Positions 36,555 to 44,735 of a DNA stretch of 64,000 bases are shown here, one piece after another. Both the position numbers and the translations under genes were made by a program. The stretch's first letter is position 1. Every line of letters starts with the position of its first letter. Origin of the DNA: Caloramator sp. E03 (GTDB lineage: Bacteria > Bacillota > Clostridia > Clostridiales > Caloramatoraceae); the NCBI RefSeq assembly GCF_006016075.1, contig NZ_CP040093.1, positions 1,901,501 to 1,965,500 of the forward strand, written 5' to 3'. The notes beneath the pieces are model-generated. The model had not been told where the DNA came from. It worked only from the letters and a program-made list of their open reading frames with translations, and did not search any database.

Positions 36555-37316
36555 ATGCTTGCACTTGAAAGAAGGAGAAAGATTTTAACTATAATTCAAC
36601 AGGAAAAAAGTGTTTTGGTTCCAGAGTTAAGTAAACTATTTAATGTTACTGAAGAAACAATAAGGCGAGATCTTGAGAAACTTGAGAAGGATGGATATTT
36701 AAAAAGAACCTATGGAGGAGCTGTTATAGTTGATAATTCAAATTTAGATCTTCCTTTTAGTATAAGGGAAGTTACAAATATAGAGGGGAAAAGTTCAATA
36801 GGTAGTATAGTTGCTCAATATATTAATGATGGTGAGATTTTAATGCTTGATTCAAGTTCAACAGCACTTCAAGTTGCAAAACATATTAAAAATAAAAAAA
36901 ATATTACAGTAATTACTAATTCGGAAAAGATAATATTAGAGCTATCAAATAATAAGGATTTTAACATTATTTCAACTGGAGGGACCTTCAGAGCATCATC
37001 ATTTTCTTATATAGGTCATTTAGCAGAGAAGGCCATAAAAAATTACAATGCTGATAAGGCTATTATATCTTGTAAAGGTATTTCTATTGATAAGGGAATA
37101 ACTGACTCAAATGAAATGGAAGCAGAAATTAAAAAAGCTATGATAAATTCGTCAAATAAAGTATTTCTTGCTGTTGATTATACTAAATTCAATAAAGCTT
37201 CCTTTGTAAATATGATGGATATTAAAGATATAGATATACTGTTTACAGATAATAAGTTATCTTTAGATTGGGAAGATAAGCTAAAGCATTTTGAAGTTCA
37301 AGTTATATACTGCTAA
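36555..37316 (+). CDS. DeoR-family transcriptional regulator
   Basis: A 253-residue DeoR-type regulator. Residues 1-60 hold the winged helix with VTEETIRRDLEKLEKDGYLKRTYGGA, the family signature. The rest is the sugar-phosphate-binding DeoRC domain with DSSSTA and VITNS. It probably represses a sugar-use gene set in answer to a phosphorylated sugar. No sugar operon is directly adjacent; the convergent MFS gene is next. The start at 36555 is five bases after GGAGGT; an earlier in-frame start would add 21 hydrophobic residues that do not belong to the family. Confidence 0.88.
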   Translation: MLALERRRKILTIIQQEKSVLVPELSKLFNVTEETIRRDLEKLEKDGYLKRTYGGAVIVDNSNLDLPFSIREVTNIEGKSSIGSIVAQYINDGEILMLDSSSTALQVAKHIKNKKNITVITNSEKIILELSNNKDFNIISTGGTFRASSFSYIGHLAEKAIKNYNADKAIISCKGISIDKGITDSNEMEAEIKKAMINSSNKVFLAVDYTKFNKASFVNMMDIKDIDILFTDNKLSLDWEDKLKHFEVQVIYC

Positions 37317-37416
37317 AGCCTATGTAAAAATTAAAATTTTTATGTTTAAGATTAATGGTTTGTGGATTGTAGTTTTAAAGTAAAGATGTTGCAGCAAAAA
37401 GTATATATAGAATAAG

Positions 37417-38682
37417 TTATATTTTAACATAAGAAGATGCATTTATATTTTTGTATTTTAGGGTATAGTTTCTTCTTAAAAAGAATAATAGTGAGGAAAA
37501 AAATCTTGCTCCTGCAGTTATTAAAAGTGCTACTTTAATGTTTGTAAGCTTATATATATACATTCCAACAAAGGGTGCAATTATTAAAGTTAGATTTATG
37601 CAAAGATTATATAGGGCTATATAGGAAGTCCTATTTTCTTTTGGGGATACTTCATACAGCGAGTTTATTAAAAGAAGCTGAATTCCTGCAAAAGTAAATC
37701 CTATAATTCCAGTGAAATATGCAACGTGTATTATATGAGTTGATATTGAATAAAATAAAGGACAAAGCCCGGAACCAAAGGCTGATATGGTTAAGGTTAG
37801 GGCACTCCCTTTTTTATCAGAAAATTTTCTCCAAAAGGTATAGCCTATTGCCATACATACACCGTTTACTGTTGATATTATTCCTGCCCACATCTCATTA
37901 GTATGAAGGTAGTCAACCTCATAGGTTAAAAATAAAGGCCAGCCCATCTGCCAAGAAAAGTGGAATACTATAATACATATAATGTATATTAAATATGGTT
38001 TTTGTTTAATCATTCCTTTAAAAAAATCTATACTTAGCTTTTCCTTTTCGCTTTTTACTTCAACAAAATTTCCCTTTATTTTATCTTTGTGCATATAAAG
38101 AGAAAGAACTTCAAAAATGCCTATGATAAAGGCAATTATAAAAACTATTTGGTAGTAATGTATAAGCTCCTGCTTGGTATTTGACAGCTTGTGAAGGAGA
38201 ATCCCCACAAAAAGTGTTACTGCTGTCCCTGTAAAGGTTGAAATACTGTTTCTTTGTGATAGAACTTTTGACCTTTTAGAAGGTGAGAATATATCTGCAA
38301 AGAAAGACTGCCAAAAGAATGTTGCTATAGAGCCTGGAAAGTTCATAGCACCATATAATAATACAAATGTTGCAGCACGTAATCCTTCAGGAAGGATAGG
38401 AACAAAGGCCATTAATATATAAAAGCTTCTAGTTACAAAATAAGAAAGTGAGGTTACTTTTTTCTTATTTTTGCATGAAAGTATAAGAGGAGTACTAAGA
38501 AGTATTCCAAGGATACTAAATAATGCAGGAAGAGAATTTAGCAAAGATACAAGATAATCGCTGGCATTTAGCCTTTTTATGAATAGACCTGCAAAGGATG
38601 TTACGAGGTTGACAGATATTATTTGAAGTGCCCCATTGATATTGTTCATCTTTATATTAAAATTTTCATCGATATTTTTCAT
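37417..38682 (-). CDS. Major facilitator superfamily transporter
   Basis: A 421-residue membrane protein with about 12 hydrophobic segments arranged in two halves. A basic cytoplasmic loop between segments 2 and 3 (SCKNKKKVTS) and SDKKGSALT after segment 8 fit MFS A-type loops. The substrate cannot be read from sequence. SD AAGGGGGAT precedes the ATG. It is convergent with the DeoR gene and divergent from recD2. Confidence 0.82.
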   Translation of the reverse strand: MKNIDENFNIKMNNINGALQIISVNLVTSFAGLFIKRLNASDYLVSLLNSLPALFSILGILLSTPLILSCKNKKKVTSLSYFVTRSFYILMAFVPILPEGLRAATFVLLYGAMNFPGSIATFFWQSFFADIFSPSKRSKVLSQRNSISTFTGTAVTLFVGILLHKLSNTKQELIHYYQIVFIIAFIIGIFEVLSLYMHKDKIKGNFVEVKSEKEKLSIDFFKGMIKQKPYLIYIICIIVFHFSWQMGWPLFLTYEVDYLHTNEMWAGIISTVNGVCMAIGYTFWRKFSDKKGSALTLTISAFGSGLCPLFYSISTHIIHVAYFTGIIGFTFAGIQLLLINSLYEVSPKENRTSYIALYNLCINLTLIIAPFVGMYIYKLTNIKVALLITAGARFFSSLLFFLRRNYTLKYKNINASSYVKI

Positions 38683-38842
38683 AGATATCCCCCTTTATTA
38701 CAGCACTATTTTATTATAGCATTGAAAAGTTATTTGTGAAAATGCCAGATACATAAAAAATTAAGAAAATAATGTAGCAATGTATATATTTAAATATATA
38801 TTGGCAAAATCTAAATGTATAATGTAATAATTAGCTAAAATA

Positions 38843-38871
38843 TTGGAGCCATTTTTTAACTATGATATAAT
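38843..38871 (+). promoter_or_regulatory. Sigma-A promoter of the recD2 operon
   Basis: TTGGAG (38843-38848), 17 nt, then TATAAT (38866-38871), preceded by TG one base upstream (extended -10). It lies 45 nt before the recD2 start codon. Confidence 0.65.
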
Positions 38872-38915
38872 TCAATTAAGAATTATAAAAAAATTATATC
38901 TTAGGGAGATTAACC

Positions 38916-41135
38916 ATGGTTGAAATAGAAGGTACAGTTGTAAGTATTGTATATAGGAATGATGATAATGGATATACTGTAGCAAAGATTAAACATGGGA
39001 AAAATACTGAATCGGTTGTTGGCTATATGCCCTTTTTGAATGAAGGCCAAAGGGCAAGGTTTTTCGGTGAATGGACAATACACCAAACCTTTGGTCAGCA
39101 GCTTAAAGTTGAAAGTTTTGAAGAAATAATGCCTGCTACTTTAGAGGGAGTTGAAAAATACCTTGCAAGTGGTCTTATTCCTGGGGTTGGTCCTGCAACT
39201 GCAAAGAGAATTGTTGAGAAATTTGGAATGGATTCACTTGATATTATTGAAATGAACCCTATGAAGCTTATGGAGATTGAAGGTATTGGAGAGAAGAAGG
39301 CAAAAAGTATTGCAGAGGCCTTTAAAGAGCAAAGAGAGCTAAGGGAAGTTTTAGTTTCCCTTCAAAGCTATGGTATATCTGTAACTTATGGAATTAAAAT
39401 ATATAGAAAATATGGTAAAGATACTTTTAATTTAATAAAAGAAAATCCTTATAGGCTTTGTGATGACATAGATGGTATAGGGTTTAAAACAGCCGATAAA
39501 ATTGCAAGAAACCTTGGTGTTGATTTAAATTCTATTCATAGAGTTATGGCAGGTATAAAATATGTTTTAGCTGGCTGTATTGCAAATGGACATGTATATC
39601 TTCCAAAGCTGACTCTTCTTGATGAATGTGTTGCTCTTTTAAATGTTTCAGTTGAAATAGTTGAAGAAGCGCTTACATCTCTTATAGTTTCCAAACAAGT
39701 TTATATTGATGATATCGAGGGCGAAACAGCAGTTTACTTATCCTCACTTTATTATTCAGAACTTGGAGTGGCAAGGAGGATTATTGAGCTTTCTTTAAAT
39801 AAAGTAAAAGATGATTTTAAGGATGTAGAAGAGGATATAAAAGAATTTGAAAAGGAAAATAATATAGAGTTTGCGATAGAGCAAAAAGAAGCAGTAATAC
39901 AGGCGGTTAAAAATGGGGTTTGTATTATAACTGGAGGCCCTGGGACAGGGAAGACAACAATAATAAAATGTATAATTGAAATTTTCAAGAAAAAGGGAAT
40001 GGAAGTAGTACTTGCTGCACCAACAGGTAGGGCATCAAAGAGGATAACGGAAGCAACAGGCTACGAGGCAAAGACAATACACAGACTTTTAGAGATGGAA
40101 TATGTTATGGGAGAGAATTATCCTGAATTTTCAAGGGATGAGGGTAACCCATTAGAATGTGATGCCGTTATAATAGATGAGGCTTCTATGGTTGATATAC
40201 TTTTGATGAACTCCCTTTTAAAGGCAATGCCTTTAGGATGCAGGCTTATTATGGTTGGAGATGTGGATCAGCTTCCATCTGTAGGCCCAGGCAATGTCTT
40301 AAGGGATATAATAGAAAGTCAAGTACTTAGTGTTGTAAGGCTAAATAAAATATATAGACAGGCTGATGAAAGCCTTATTGCTATAAATGCTCATAGGATA
40401 AACAGTGGTCAAATGCCAATATTAAATGACAGGGAGAAGGATTTTTTCTTTATTCAAGTTGGTAATCCTTCAGACATGGTTGAGGAGATTGTTAGGCTTG
40501 TTGATATAAGACTGCCATCCTTTAAGGAAGGATTTGATCCTATGCGGGATATACAGGTATTATCACCAACGAGAAAGGGAGAGGTTGGCATATATAACTT
40601 AAATATAAAACTTCAGCAGGTTTTAAACCCAAAATCAAGCCAAAAGGCAGAAAAACAGTTTAGAGATTTTATATTTAGAGTTGGAGATAAGGTAATGCAG
40701 ATTAAAAATAACTACAGCTTAAAGTGGCAGAGTATCTCCAATGAAAATGAAACTGGGATGGGAATTTTTAATGGAGATATAGGCTTTATAGAGGAGGTTG
40801 ATAACGAAAATCAAACTCTTACAGTTATATTCGATGATGATAAAAGAGTTGTATATGATTTTACAAATTTAGATGAGCTTGAAATGGCTTATGCAGTAAC
40901 TATACATAAAAGCCAGGGTTGTGAATTTCCTGTGGTTGTAATTCCTGTTTTTTATGGTCCTCCTATGCTTATGACAAGAAATCTTATATATACTGGGGTT
41001 ACCAGGGCCAAAAAGCTTGTTGTATTGGTTGGATTGAGCAGAGCTTTATGTAATATGATAAATAATGATACTATTGCTAAAAGATATACAGGGCTAAAAA
41101 AGAGAATAATTTCTTATGTTAATGTTATAAGATAG
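38916..41135 (+). CDS. recD2: ATP-dependent RecD2-like DNA helicase
   Basis: A 739-residue SF1B helicase. An N-terminal OB-like domain and helix-hairpin-helix repeats (PGVGPATAKRI, EGIGEKKAKSI) precede the motor domains. Walker A is GGPGTGKTT, motif II is IDEASMVD, and the last motifs are TIHKSQGCEF and GVTRAKK. This is the stand-alone RecD2 seen in bacteria without RecBCD, moving 5' to 3' and acting in mismatch repair and fork maintenance. It heads a unit with the ComFA-like and ComFC genes. Confidence 0.94.
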   Translation: MVEIEGTVVSIVYRNDDNGYTVAKIKHGKNTESVVGYMPFLNEGQRARFFGEWTIHQTFGQQLKVESFEEIMPATLEGVEKYLASGLIPGVGPATAKRIVEKFGMDSLDIIEMNPMKLMEIEGIGEKKAKSIAEAFKEQRELREVLVSLQSYGISVTYGIKIYRKYGKDTFNLIKENPYRLCDDIDGIGFKTADKIARNLGVDLNSIHRVMAGIKYVLAGCIANGHVYLPKLTLLDECVALLNVSVEIVEEALTSLIVSKQVYIDDIEGETAVYLSSLYYSELGVARRIIELSLNKVKDDFKDVEEDIKEFEKENNIEFAIEQKEAVIQAVKNGVCIITGGPGTGKTTIIKCIIEIFKKKGMEVVLAAPTGRASKRITEATGYEAKTIHRLLEMEYVMGENYPEFSRDEGNPLECDAVIIDEASMVDILLMNSLLKAMPLGCRLIMVGDVDQLPSVGPGNVLRDIIESQVLSVVRLNKIYRQADESLIAINAHRINSGQMPILNDREKDFFFIQVGNPSDMVEEIVRLVDIRLPSFKEGFDPMRDIQVLSPTRKGEVGIYNLNIKLQQVLNPKSSQKAEKQFRDFIFRVGDKVMQIKNNYSLKWQSISNENETGMGIFNGDIGFIEEVDNENQTLTVIFDDDKRVVYDFTNLDELEMAYAVTIHKSQGCEFPVVVIPVFYGPPMLMTRNLIYTGVTRAKKLVVLVGLSRALCNMINNDTIAKRYTGLKKRIISYVNVIR

Positions 41136-41147
41136 GGTGTGCTATAA

Positions 41148-42785
41148 GTGGATGTGGTTCTTTATAAAGCAAAGCAAAGGGATGGGGGATATATTTATGA
41201 TATGTCTCTTAATCCAAAGGTTGATTTTGTAATATTAAAAGGAACAAGAAAAATAAGATCTTTAACTGTTATTACTCCTAAAATTCCTATTGAAATTGGT
41301 GAAAATATATTAAAAAGAGTATATGGGGCATCAAATATTGTTGGAAAGATTATAGGTTCGCAAGATTTTTTAATAAATAATGCGTTAAAAAAGTTTAATG
41401 TGCCTCAGATAAAGAAAGAAATAGTATCAAAAGAGGTAGTAGATAAAAATTCTATTTCAATAGTTGAACAGTACATAAAAGGTAAAATAATAAGCATAAG
41501 ACAGCTTATAAATTTAAAATCTTATATAAATTCGGATGAAGAAGAGATAATAGATGCAGTACAAGTACTTTATTGCGAGAGAAGAATAAAAATGATACCA
41601 TCTGTTAGAAAAGTTAGGAATAGGATGATTTGTTCCTTTTGTAACAAAGAGCCTTGTAGTATTTGTAGATTTGGCTTTTTAGAAGATGATATACTTTTAT
41701 ATGCTGCTGATAATTATAATTTAAAGAGCGTGAAAAAAGTAATATTAAAAAAGCCTATACTAACAGTATCTTTGAAAAAGGCCTACGATGATTTTAGTCT
41801 ATTTATAAAATCTAAAAAGGAATGGGCAGTATTATGGTGTGTTCCAGGTTCCTTTGATTATGAGGCTATAGTAGGGGGAATAGCAGAAACTATAAAATAT
41901 GGAGGAAGAATTTTGATTGTAACCTCATCCTTTGAAAATTTAAAGGCAGCAGAAGCATTAAGAAAGACTTTAAAAGATATCAATATAAGCTGTACAGCAG
42001 ACAATGGATGGAGTCTTAAGGATGAAGATATAGTTATTCATTCTATAAAAAACTATTCTCCCTTTTATAAAGCCTTTGATCTTGTAATATTTGATAAAAG
42101 GTATGCCTTTTTAGAAGAAAAATTCGAGGATGCAGAGTTGCTTTATAAAAAAGCAGTAAAAGAAAATGGAAAGTTTGCTATTATAACAAGTTTCATACCT
42201 AAGAATAAGCCATTTTTTATAAAGGGAGGATTTGAAATAATCCCCCTTACATCATTAAAAACAAAAAATCCTATTCCTGAGCCAAGAATAGTTTTAACAA
42301 GGTTAATTAACGGAGGAGATTTTTATCTTCCTTCCATGGTAGTAGATATTATAAACTGGTCTATAAAAGAGGAAACAGGAATAATTATATTTGTTCCAGA
42401 TGAGAAGATTCAAGACAAGGTATATAATTATTTAACTTTGTTTGAAAACTTTAACCCTTCCTTATTAGATATTTCATCAGAAAGATATAAACAATCTGTA
42501 TTGAAGTTAAAAAGAAATGAAATAAGAATACTTATATCTTCAGATTTTAAAGATTTGATGAATTTTAATCAAGATATAAATGTAATTGTAGTATGTAGTG
42601 ATGATAAGAGATATGATGTAGAGACCTTAATCAATATGGCATCTATAGCTTCAAGTAGTAAAAATAAAAAGATTGGGGAGGTAGTATTTGTTGCATCCAA
42701 TGAAACAGAAACCATGTCTTTAGCAAAGTCGACAATAAGAAGCATGAACAAAATATCTTGGGAGAGAGGATATATAAGAAGATAG
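41148..42785 (+). CDS. Degenerate ComFA-like protein lacking ATPase motifs
   Basis: A 545-residue protein directly before comFC, the usual place of comFA. A four-cysteine zinc site (C162, C165, C170, C173) lies N-terminal to a two-lobed helicase-like region, as in ComFA. The Walker A site reads CVPGSFDYEA (about 231-240) with no GKT. The DEAD-type Walker B reads VIFDKRYAF (about 313-321) with no DE. The motif VI region reads NMASIASSSKN instead of the arginine-finger QIAGRAGRS pattern. GGDFYLPS and GEVVFVA at matching places keep the family outline. True ComFA drives single-stranded DNA uptake with ATP; this one probably acts as a structural partner of ComFC or of DNA. Starts at GTG; ends 28 nt inside comFC. 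Confidence 0.7.
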   Translation: MDVVLYKAKQRDGGYIYDMSLNPKVDFVILKGTRKIRSLTVITPKIPIEIGENILKRVYGASNIVGKIIGSQDFLINNALKKFNVPQIKKEIVSKEVVDKNSISIVEQYIKGKIISIRQLINLKSYINSDEEEIIDAVQVLYCERRIKMIPSVRKVRNRMICSFCNKEPCSICRFGFLEDDILLYAADNYNLKSVKKVILKKPILTVSLKKAYDDFSLFIKSKKEWAVLWCVPGSFDYEAIVGGIAETIKYGGRILIVTSSFENLKAAEALRKTLKDINISCTADNGWSLKDEDIVIHSIKNYSPFYKAFDLVIFDKRYAFLEEKFEDAELLYKKAVKENGKFAIITSFIPKNKPFFIKGGFEIIPLTSLKTKNPIPEPRIVLTRLINGGDFYLPSMVVDIINWSIKEETGIIIFVPDEKIQDKVYNYLTLFENFNPSLLDISSERYKQSVLKLKRNEIRILISSDFKDLMNFNQDINVIVVCSDDKRYDVETLINMASIASSSKNKKIGEVVFVASNETETMSLAKSTIRSMNKISWERGYIRR

Positions 42786-43480
42786 GATTCTTCATAACCT
42801 GTTTTCTTGATATAATTTTTCCAAAGGCAAGTTACTGTACAGTATGCAAAAGGATACTTATTGATAATAAAAATTTTATATGCTCTGGATGCTTAACACA
42901 AATAAGATTTGCAAATCATCAATGTAGAAGATGTGGGGAGATTATAGATAGCTTTCCTTGTAAAAACTGTTACAGTTTTAAAGGATTTTATGATGAAGTG
43001 TATTCTGTATGTTTGTATGAAGGGTTAGCAAGGGATATGATATTAAGGCTAAAATATAAAGATGACAGGGACATTTCAATAACTATGGCTTATTTAATAT
43101 ATGATATACTATATAAAAATAATGTATGCTATGATTTTATAACTTATGTGCCATCTTCGAAGGTTAGAGATAGAAAAAGAGGATACAATCATTCGAAACT
43201 TATAGCAATAGAGATATCAAATATCACAGGAAAACCTGTCAAGGATATACTTATAAGGATAAAAGATACGAAGCCTCAGGTATTGTTTGATGGTGATGCA
43301 AGATGGTATAATGTAAAGGATGTATTTAAATGTGAAGAGCCTGTAGATAATAAGGTTGTGCTCCTTGTTGATGATGTTGTAACAACGGGAGCAACTGTTA
43401 GCTATTGTGCAAAATCTCTTAAAGAAAAGGGAGCCAAAAAAGTAATAGTAGCTTCCTTTGCTAAATCAACATTATGTTGA
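42758..43480 (+). CDS. comFC: ComFC family phosphoribosyltransferase-like protein
   Basis: About 240 residues. The N-terminal zinc site uses CTVCKR, CSGC, CRRC and CKNC. The phosphoribosyltransferase-like core contains YVPSSKVRDRKRGYNHS and the PRPP-binding loop LLVDDVVTTGAT. ComFC proteins act in DNA uptake with ComFA and in some bacteria in repair or modification of nucleotides. The start is uncertain: TTG 42758 lacks a clear SD, while GAGAGGA at 42763-42769 precedes only non-standard codons, so coupling to the overlapping upstream gene is likely. The raiA-motif RNA begins 3 nt after its stop. Confidence 0.88.
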   Translation: MGERIYKKIGFFITCFLDIIFPKASYCTVCKRILIDNKNFICSGCLTQIRFANHQCRRCGEIIDSFPCKNCYSFKGFYDEVYSVCLYEGLARDMILRLKYKDDRDISITMAYLIYDILYKNNVCYDFITYVPSSKVRDRKRGYNHSKLIAIEISNITGKPVKDILIRIKDTKPQVLFDGDARWYNVKDVFKCEEPVDNKVVLLVDDVVTTGATVSYCAKSLKEKGAKKVIVASFAKSTLC

Positions 43481-43482
43481 AA

Positions 43483-43698
43483 AAACTTAAACTATCAGGT
43501 CTGTGGTTGAAAGTCGATGCCAGCCGCAGGCGAAGCGACCCACGTAAGTCAAACAAAGTTTGATGAGCATGGTGCGGTTTAGAAGTAAGTCCTGCCGGTA
43601 AAACCGAGAGAGGGATTCGTGAAAGGCATACACCTTAAGCAAAACCTCCAGCAGGCGGGTGTGGGGTCAAAGACCAGGTCAGCTGATAGTTTAAGTTT
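43483..43698 (+). ncRNA. raiA RNA: raiA-motif noncoding RNA
   Basis: A G/C-rich island of about 216 nt in very A/T-rich surroundings, without an open frame. Its ends pair perfectly over 16 bp (43483-43498 with 43683-43698). Inside are the conserved-looking segments GAAAGTCGATGCC, GCGACCC, GATGAGCATGGTGCGG, AAGTCCTGCCGG and GGGTGTGGGGTC. Position between comFC and the hpf/raiA gene, length and closing stem fit the raiA-motif RNA of Firmicutes, which has been linked by genetics to sporulation and aggregation in clostridia. It is followed by an intrinsic terminator. It may have its own promoter in the end of comFC or be processed from the recD2-comFC mRNA. Confidence 0.85.
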
Positions 43699-43723
43699 AA
43701 AAAGCCGGATAACCCGGCTTTTT
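43699..43723 (+). terminator. Terminator of the raiA RNA
   Basis: AAAAAGCCGG (43699-43708) with CCGGCTTTTT (43714-43723), short loop, T tract within and after the stem. It begins right after the closing stem of the RNA. Confidence 0.9.
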
Positions 43724-43811
43724 ATTTTATAATTTTTGAATGTAGAATAATTATATTAAATGTGATATTACAAATAATATATTTGTTCGAGTGTATAAAT
43801 ATTTTAAGAGA

Positions 43812-43906
43812 TAATCCACAATTTAATTCTATGATAAAGGATTGAGTTTTAAGTTATGCACAAAATTATCAACATTATCCACAACCACCTTGTTAACATA
43901 TCAACA
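43812..43906 (+). promoter_or_regulatory. Cluster of DnaA boxes upstream of hpf
   Basis: Two perfect DnaA boxes (consensus TTATNCACA) occur at 43854-43862 (TTATGCACA) and 43875-43883 (TTATCCACA). One-mismatch boxes are at 43866-43874 (TTATCAACA) and 43812-43820 (TAATCCACA), and a weaker one at 43898-43906. All face the same way and the central three are packed 9-12 nt apart. About 150 nt of nearly pure A/T follow before hpf. No dnaA or dnaN gene is near, so a DnaA-titrating or DnaA-regulated site is more likely than an origin. Confidence 0.65.
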
Positions 43907-44094
43907 ATAGAACGTTTAAGGTTGATACAATATTAATTATGTAAAATTTATATTATTTATTAATAAAAAAATATAAATATTCAATGTCGAAATAAAAGTT
44001 ATACTTGAAGTTATTAGTATAAAATATTAGAATATATATAAAATACAAAATACTTAAGGTATTTCCCTTATTATATATGAAAGGGGTAGATGTT

Positions 44095-44616
44095 ATGAAG
44101 TTTACAATTACAGGCAAGAACATAGCTTTAACGGAGGCTTTAAAGGACACTGTTGAAAGGAAACTTGGAAAGCTTGATAAATATTTTGGTCCTGATGTAG
44201 AAGCCCATGTAACTTTGAGTGTTCAAAAATCTAATCAGAGGATTGAAGTTACTATCCCATTCAATGGAGTGATATTAAGAGGAGAAGAATCAACAGAGGA
44301 CATGTATACATCTATTGACAATGTTGTTGAAAAGCTTGAAAGGCAGATTAGAAAACATAAAACAAGGCTTGAAAGAAAAATTCATGAGGGAACCTTAAGA
44401 TTTGCAGAAATATCCACAGATTATGAAGAGGATGAACCTAAAATTGTGAAGACCAAGAAGTTTGCAATAAAGCCTATGGATGTTGAAGAAGCAGTTATGC
44501 AAATGGATTTAATAGGACATAACTTCTATGTGTTTATGAATTCAGAAACTGACGAGGTAAACGTTGTGTATAAGAGAAAAGATGGAAACTATGGCTTGAT
44601 AGAGCCTGAATTTTAA
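44095..44616 (+). CDS. hpf: Ribosome hibernation-promoting factor, long form
   Basis: A 173-residue long HPF (also called RaiA or YvyD). The N-terminal ribosome-binding domain MKFTITGKNIALTEAL spans about 1-100. After a linker, the C-terminal dimerisation domain (FAIKPMDVEEAVMQMDLIGHNFYVF) pairs two 70S ribosomes into inactive 100S dimers in starvation. The start at 44095 is eight bases after SD AAAGGGG; ATG 44077 lies upstream of that SD. It follows the raiA RNA and DnaA boxes and precedes secA. Confidence 0.94.
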   Translation: MKFTITGKNIALTEALKDTVERKLGKLDKYFGPDVEAHVTLSVQKSNQRIEVTIPFNGVILRGEESTEDMYTSIDNVVEKLERQIRKHKTRLERKIHEGTLRFAEISTDYEEDEPKIVKTKKFAIKPMDVEEAVMQMDLIGHNFYVFMNSETDEVNVVYKRKDGNYGLIEPEF

Positions 44617-44640
44617 AGGGTGGCATTGCCATCCTTTTTA
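44615..44640 (+). terminator. Terminator of hpf
   Basis: AAAGGGTGGC (44615-44624), loop ATT, GCCATCCTTT (44628-44637) with one G-U pair, then a T run. The stem starts inside the hpf stop codon. Confidence 0.85.
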
Positions 44641-44676
44641 TTTACAGAAAATTGACATTCAAAGGTTTATAGTTAA

Positions 44677-44705
44677 TTGATAATAAAACTTTGAAATGAT
44701 ATAAT
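44677..44705 (+). promoter_or_regulatory. Sigma-A promoter of secA
   Basis: TTGATA (44677-44682), 17 nt, TATAAT (44700-44705), with an extended -10 TGA. It lies 31 nt before the secA start codon, downstream of the hpf terminator. Confidence 0.7.
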
Positions 44706-44735
44706 CATTTTATCATTATTAAAGAGGGTGAAAAA

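Noticed and set aside
43483-43698. tRNA-like or T-box leader reading of the structured region
   Set aside because: No T-box sequence, no acceptor/T-arm pattern, and the following gene is hpf 400 nt away behind a terminator.
43812-44070. Chromosomal origin of replication
   Set aside because: DnaA boxes and an A/T-rich tract are present, but dnaA, dnaN and other origin genes are absent and the neighbours are a normal hpf-secA locus.
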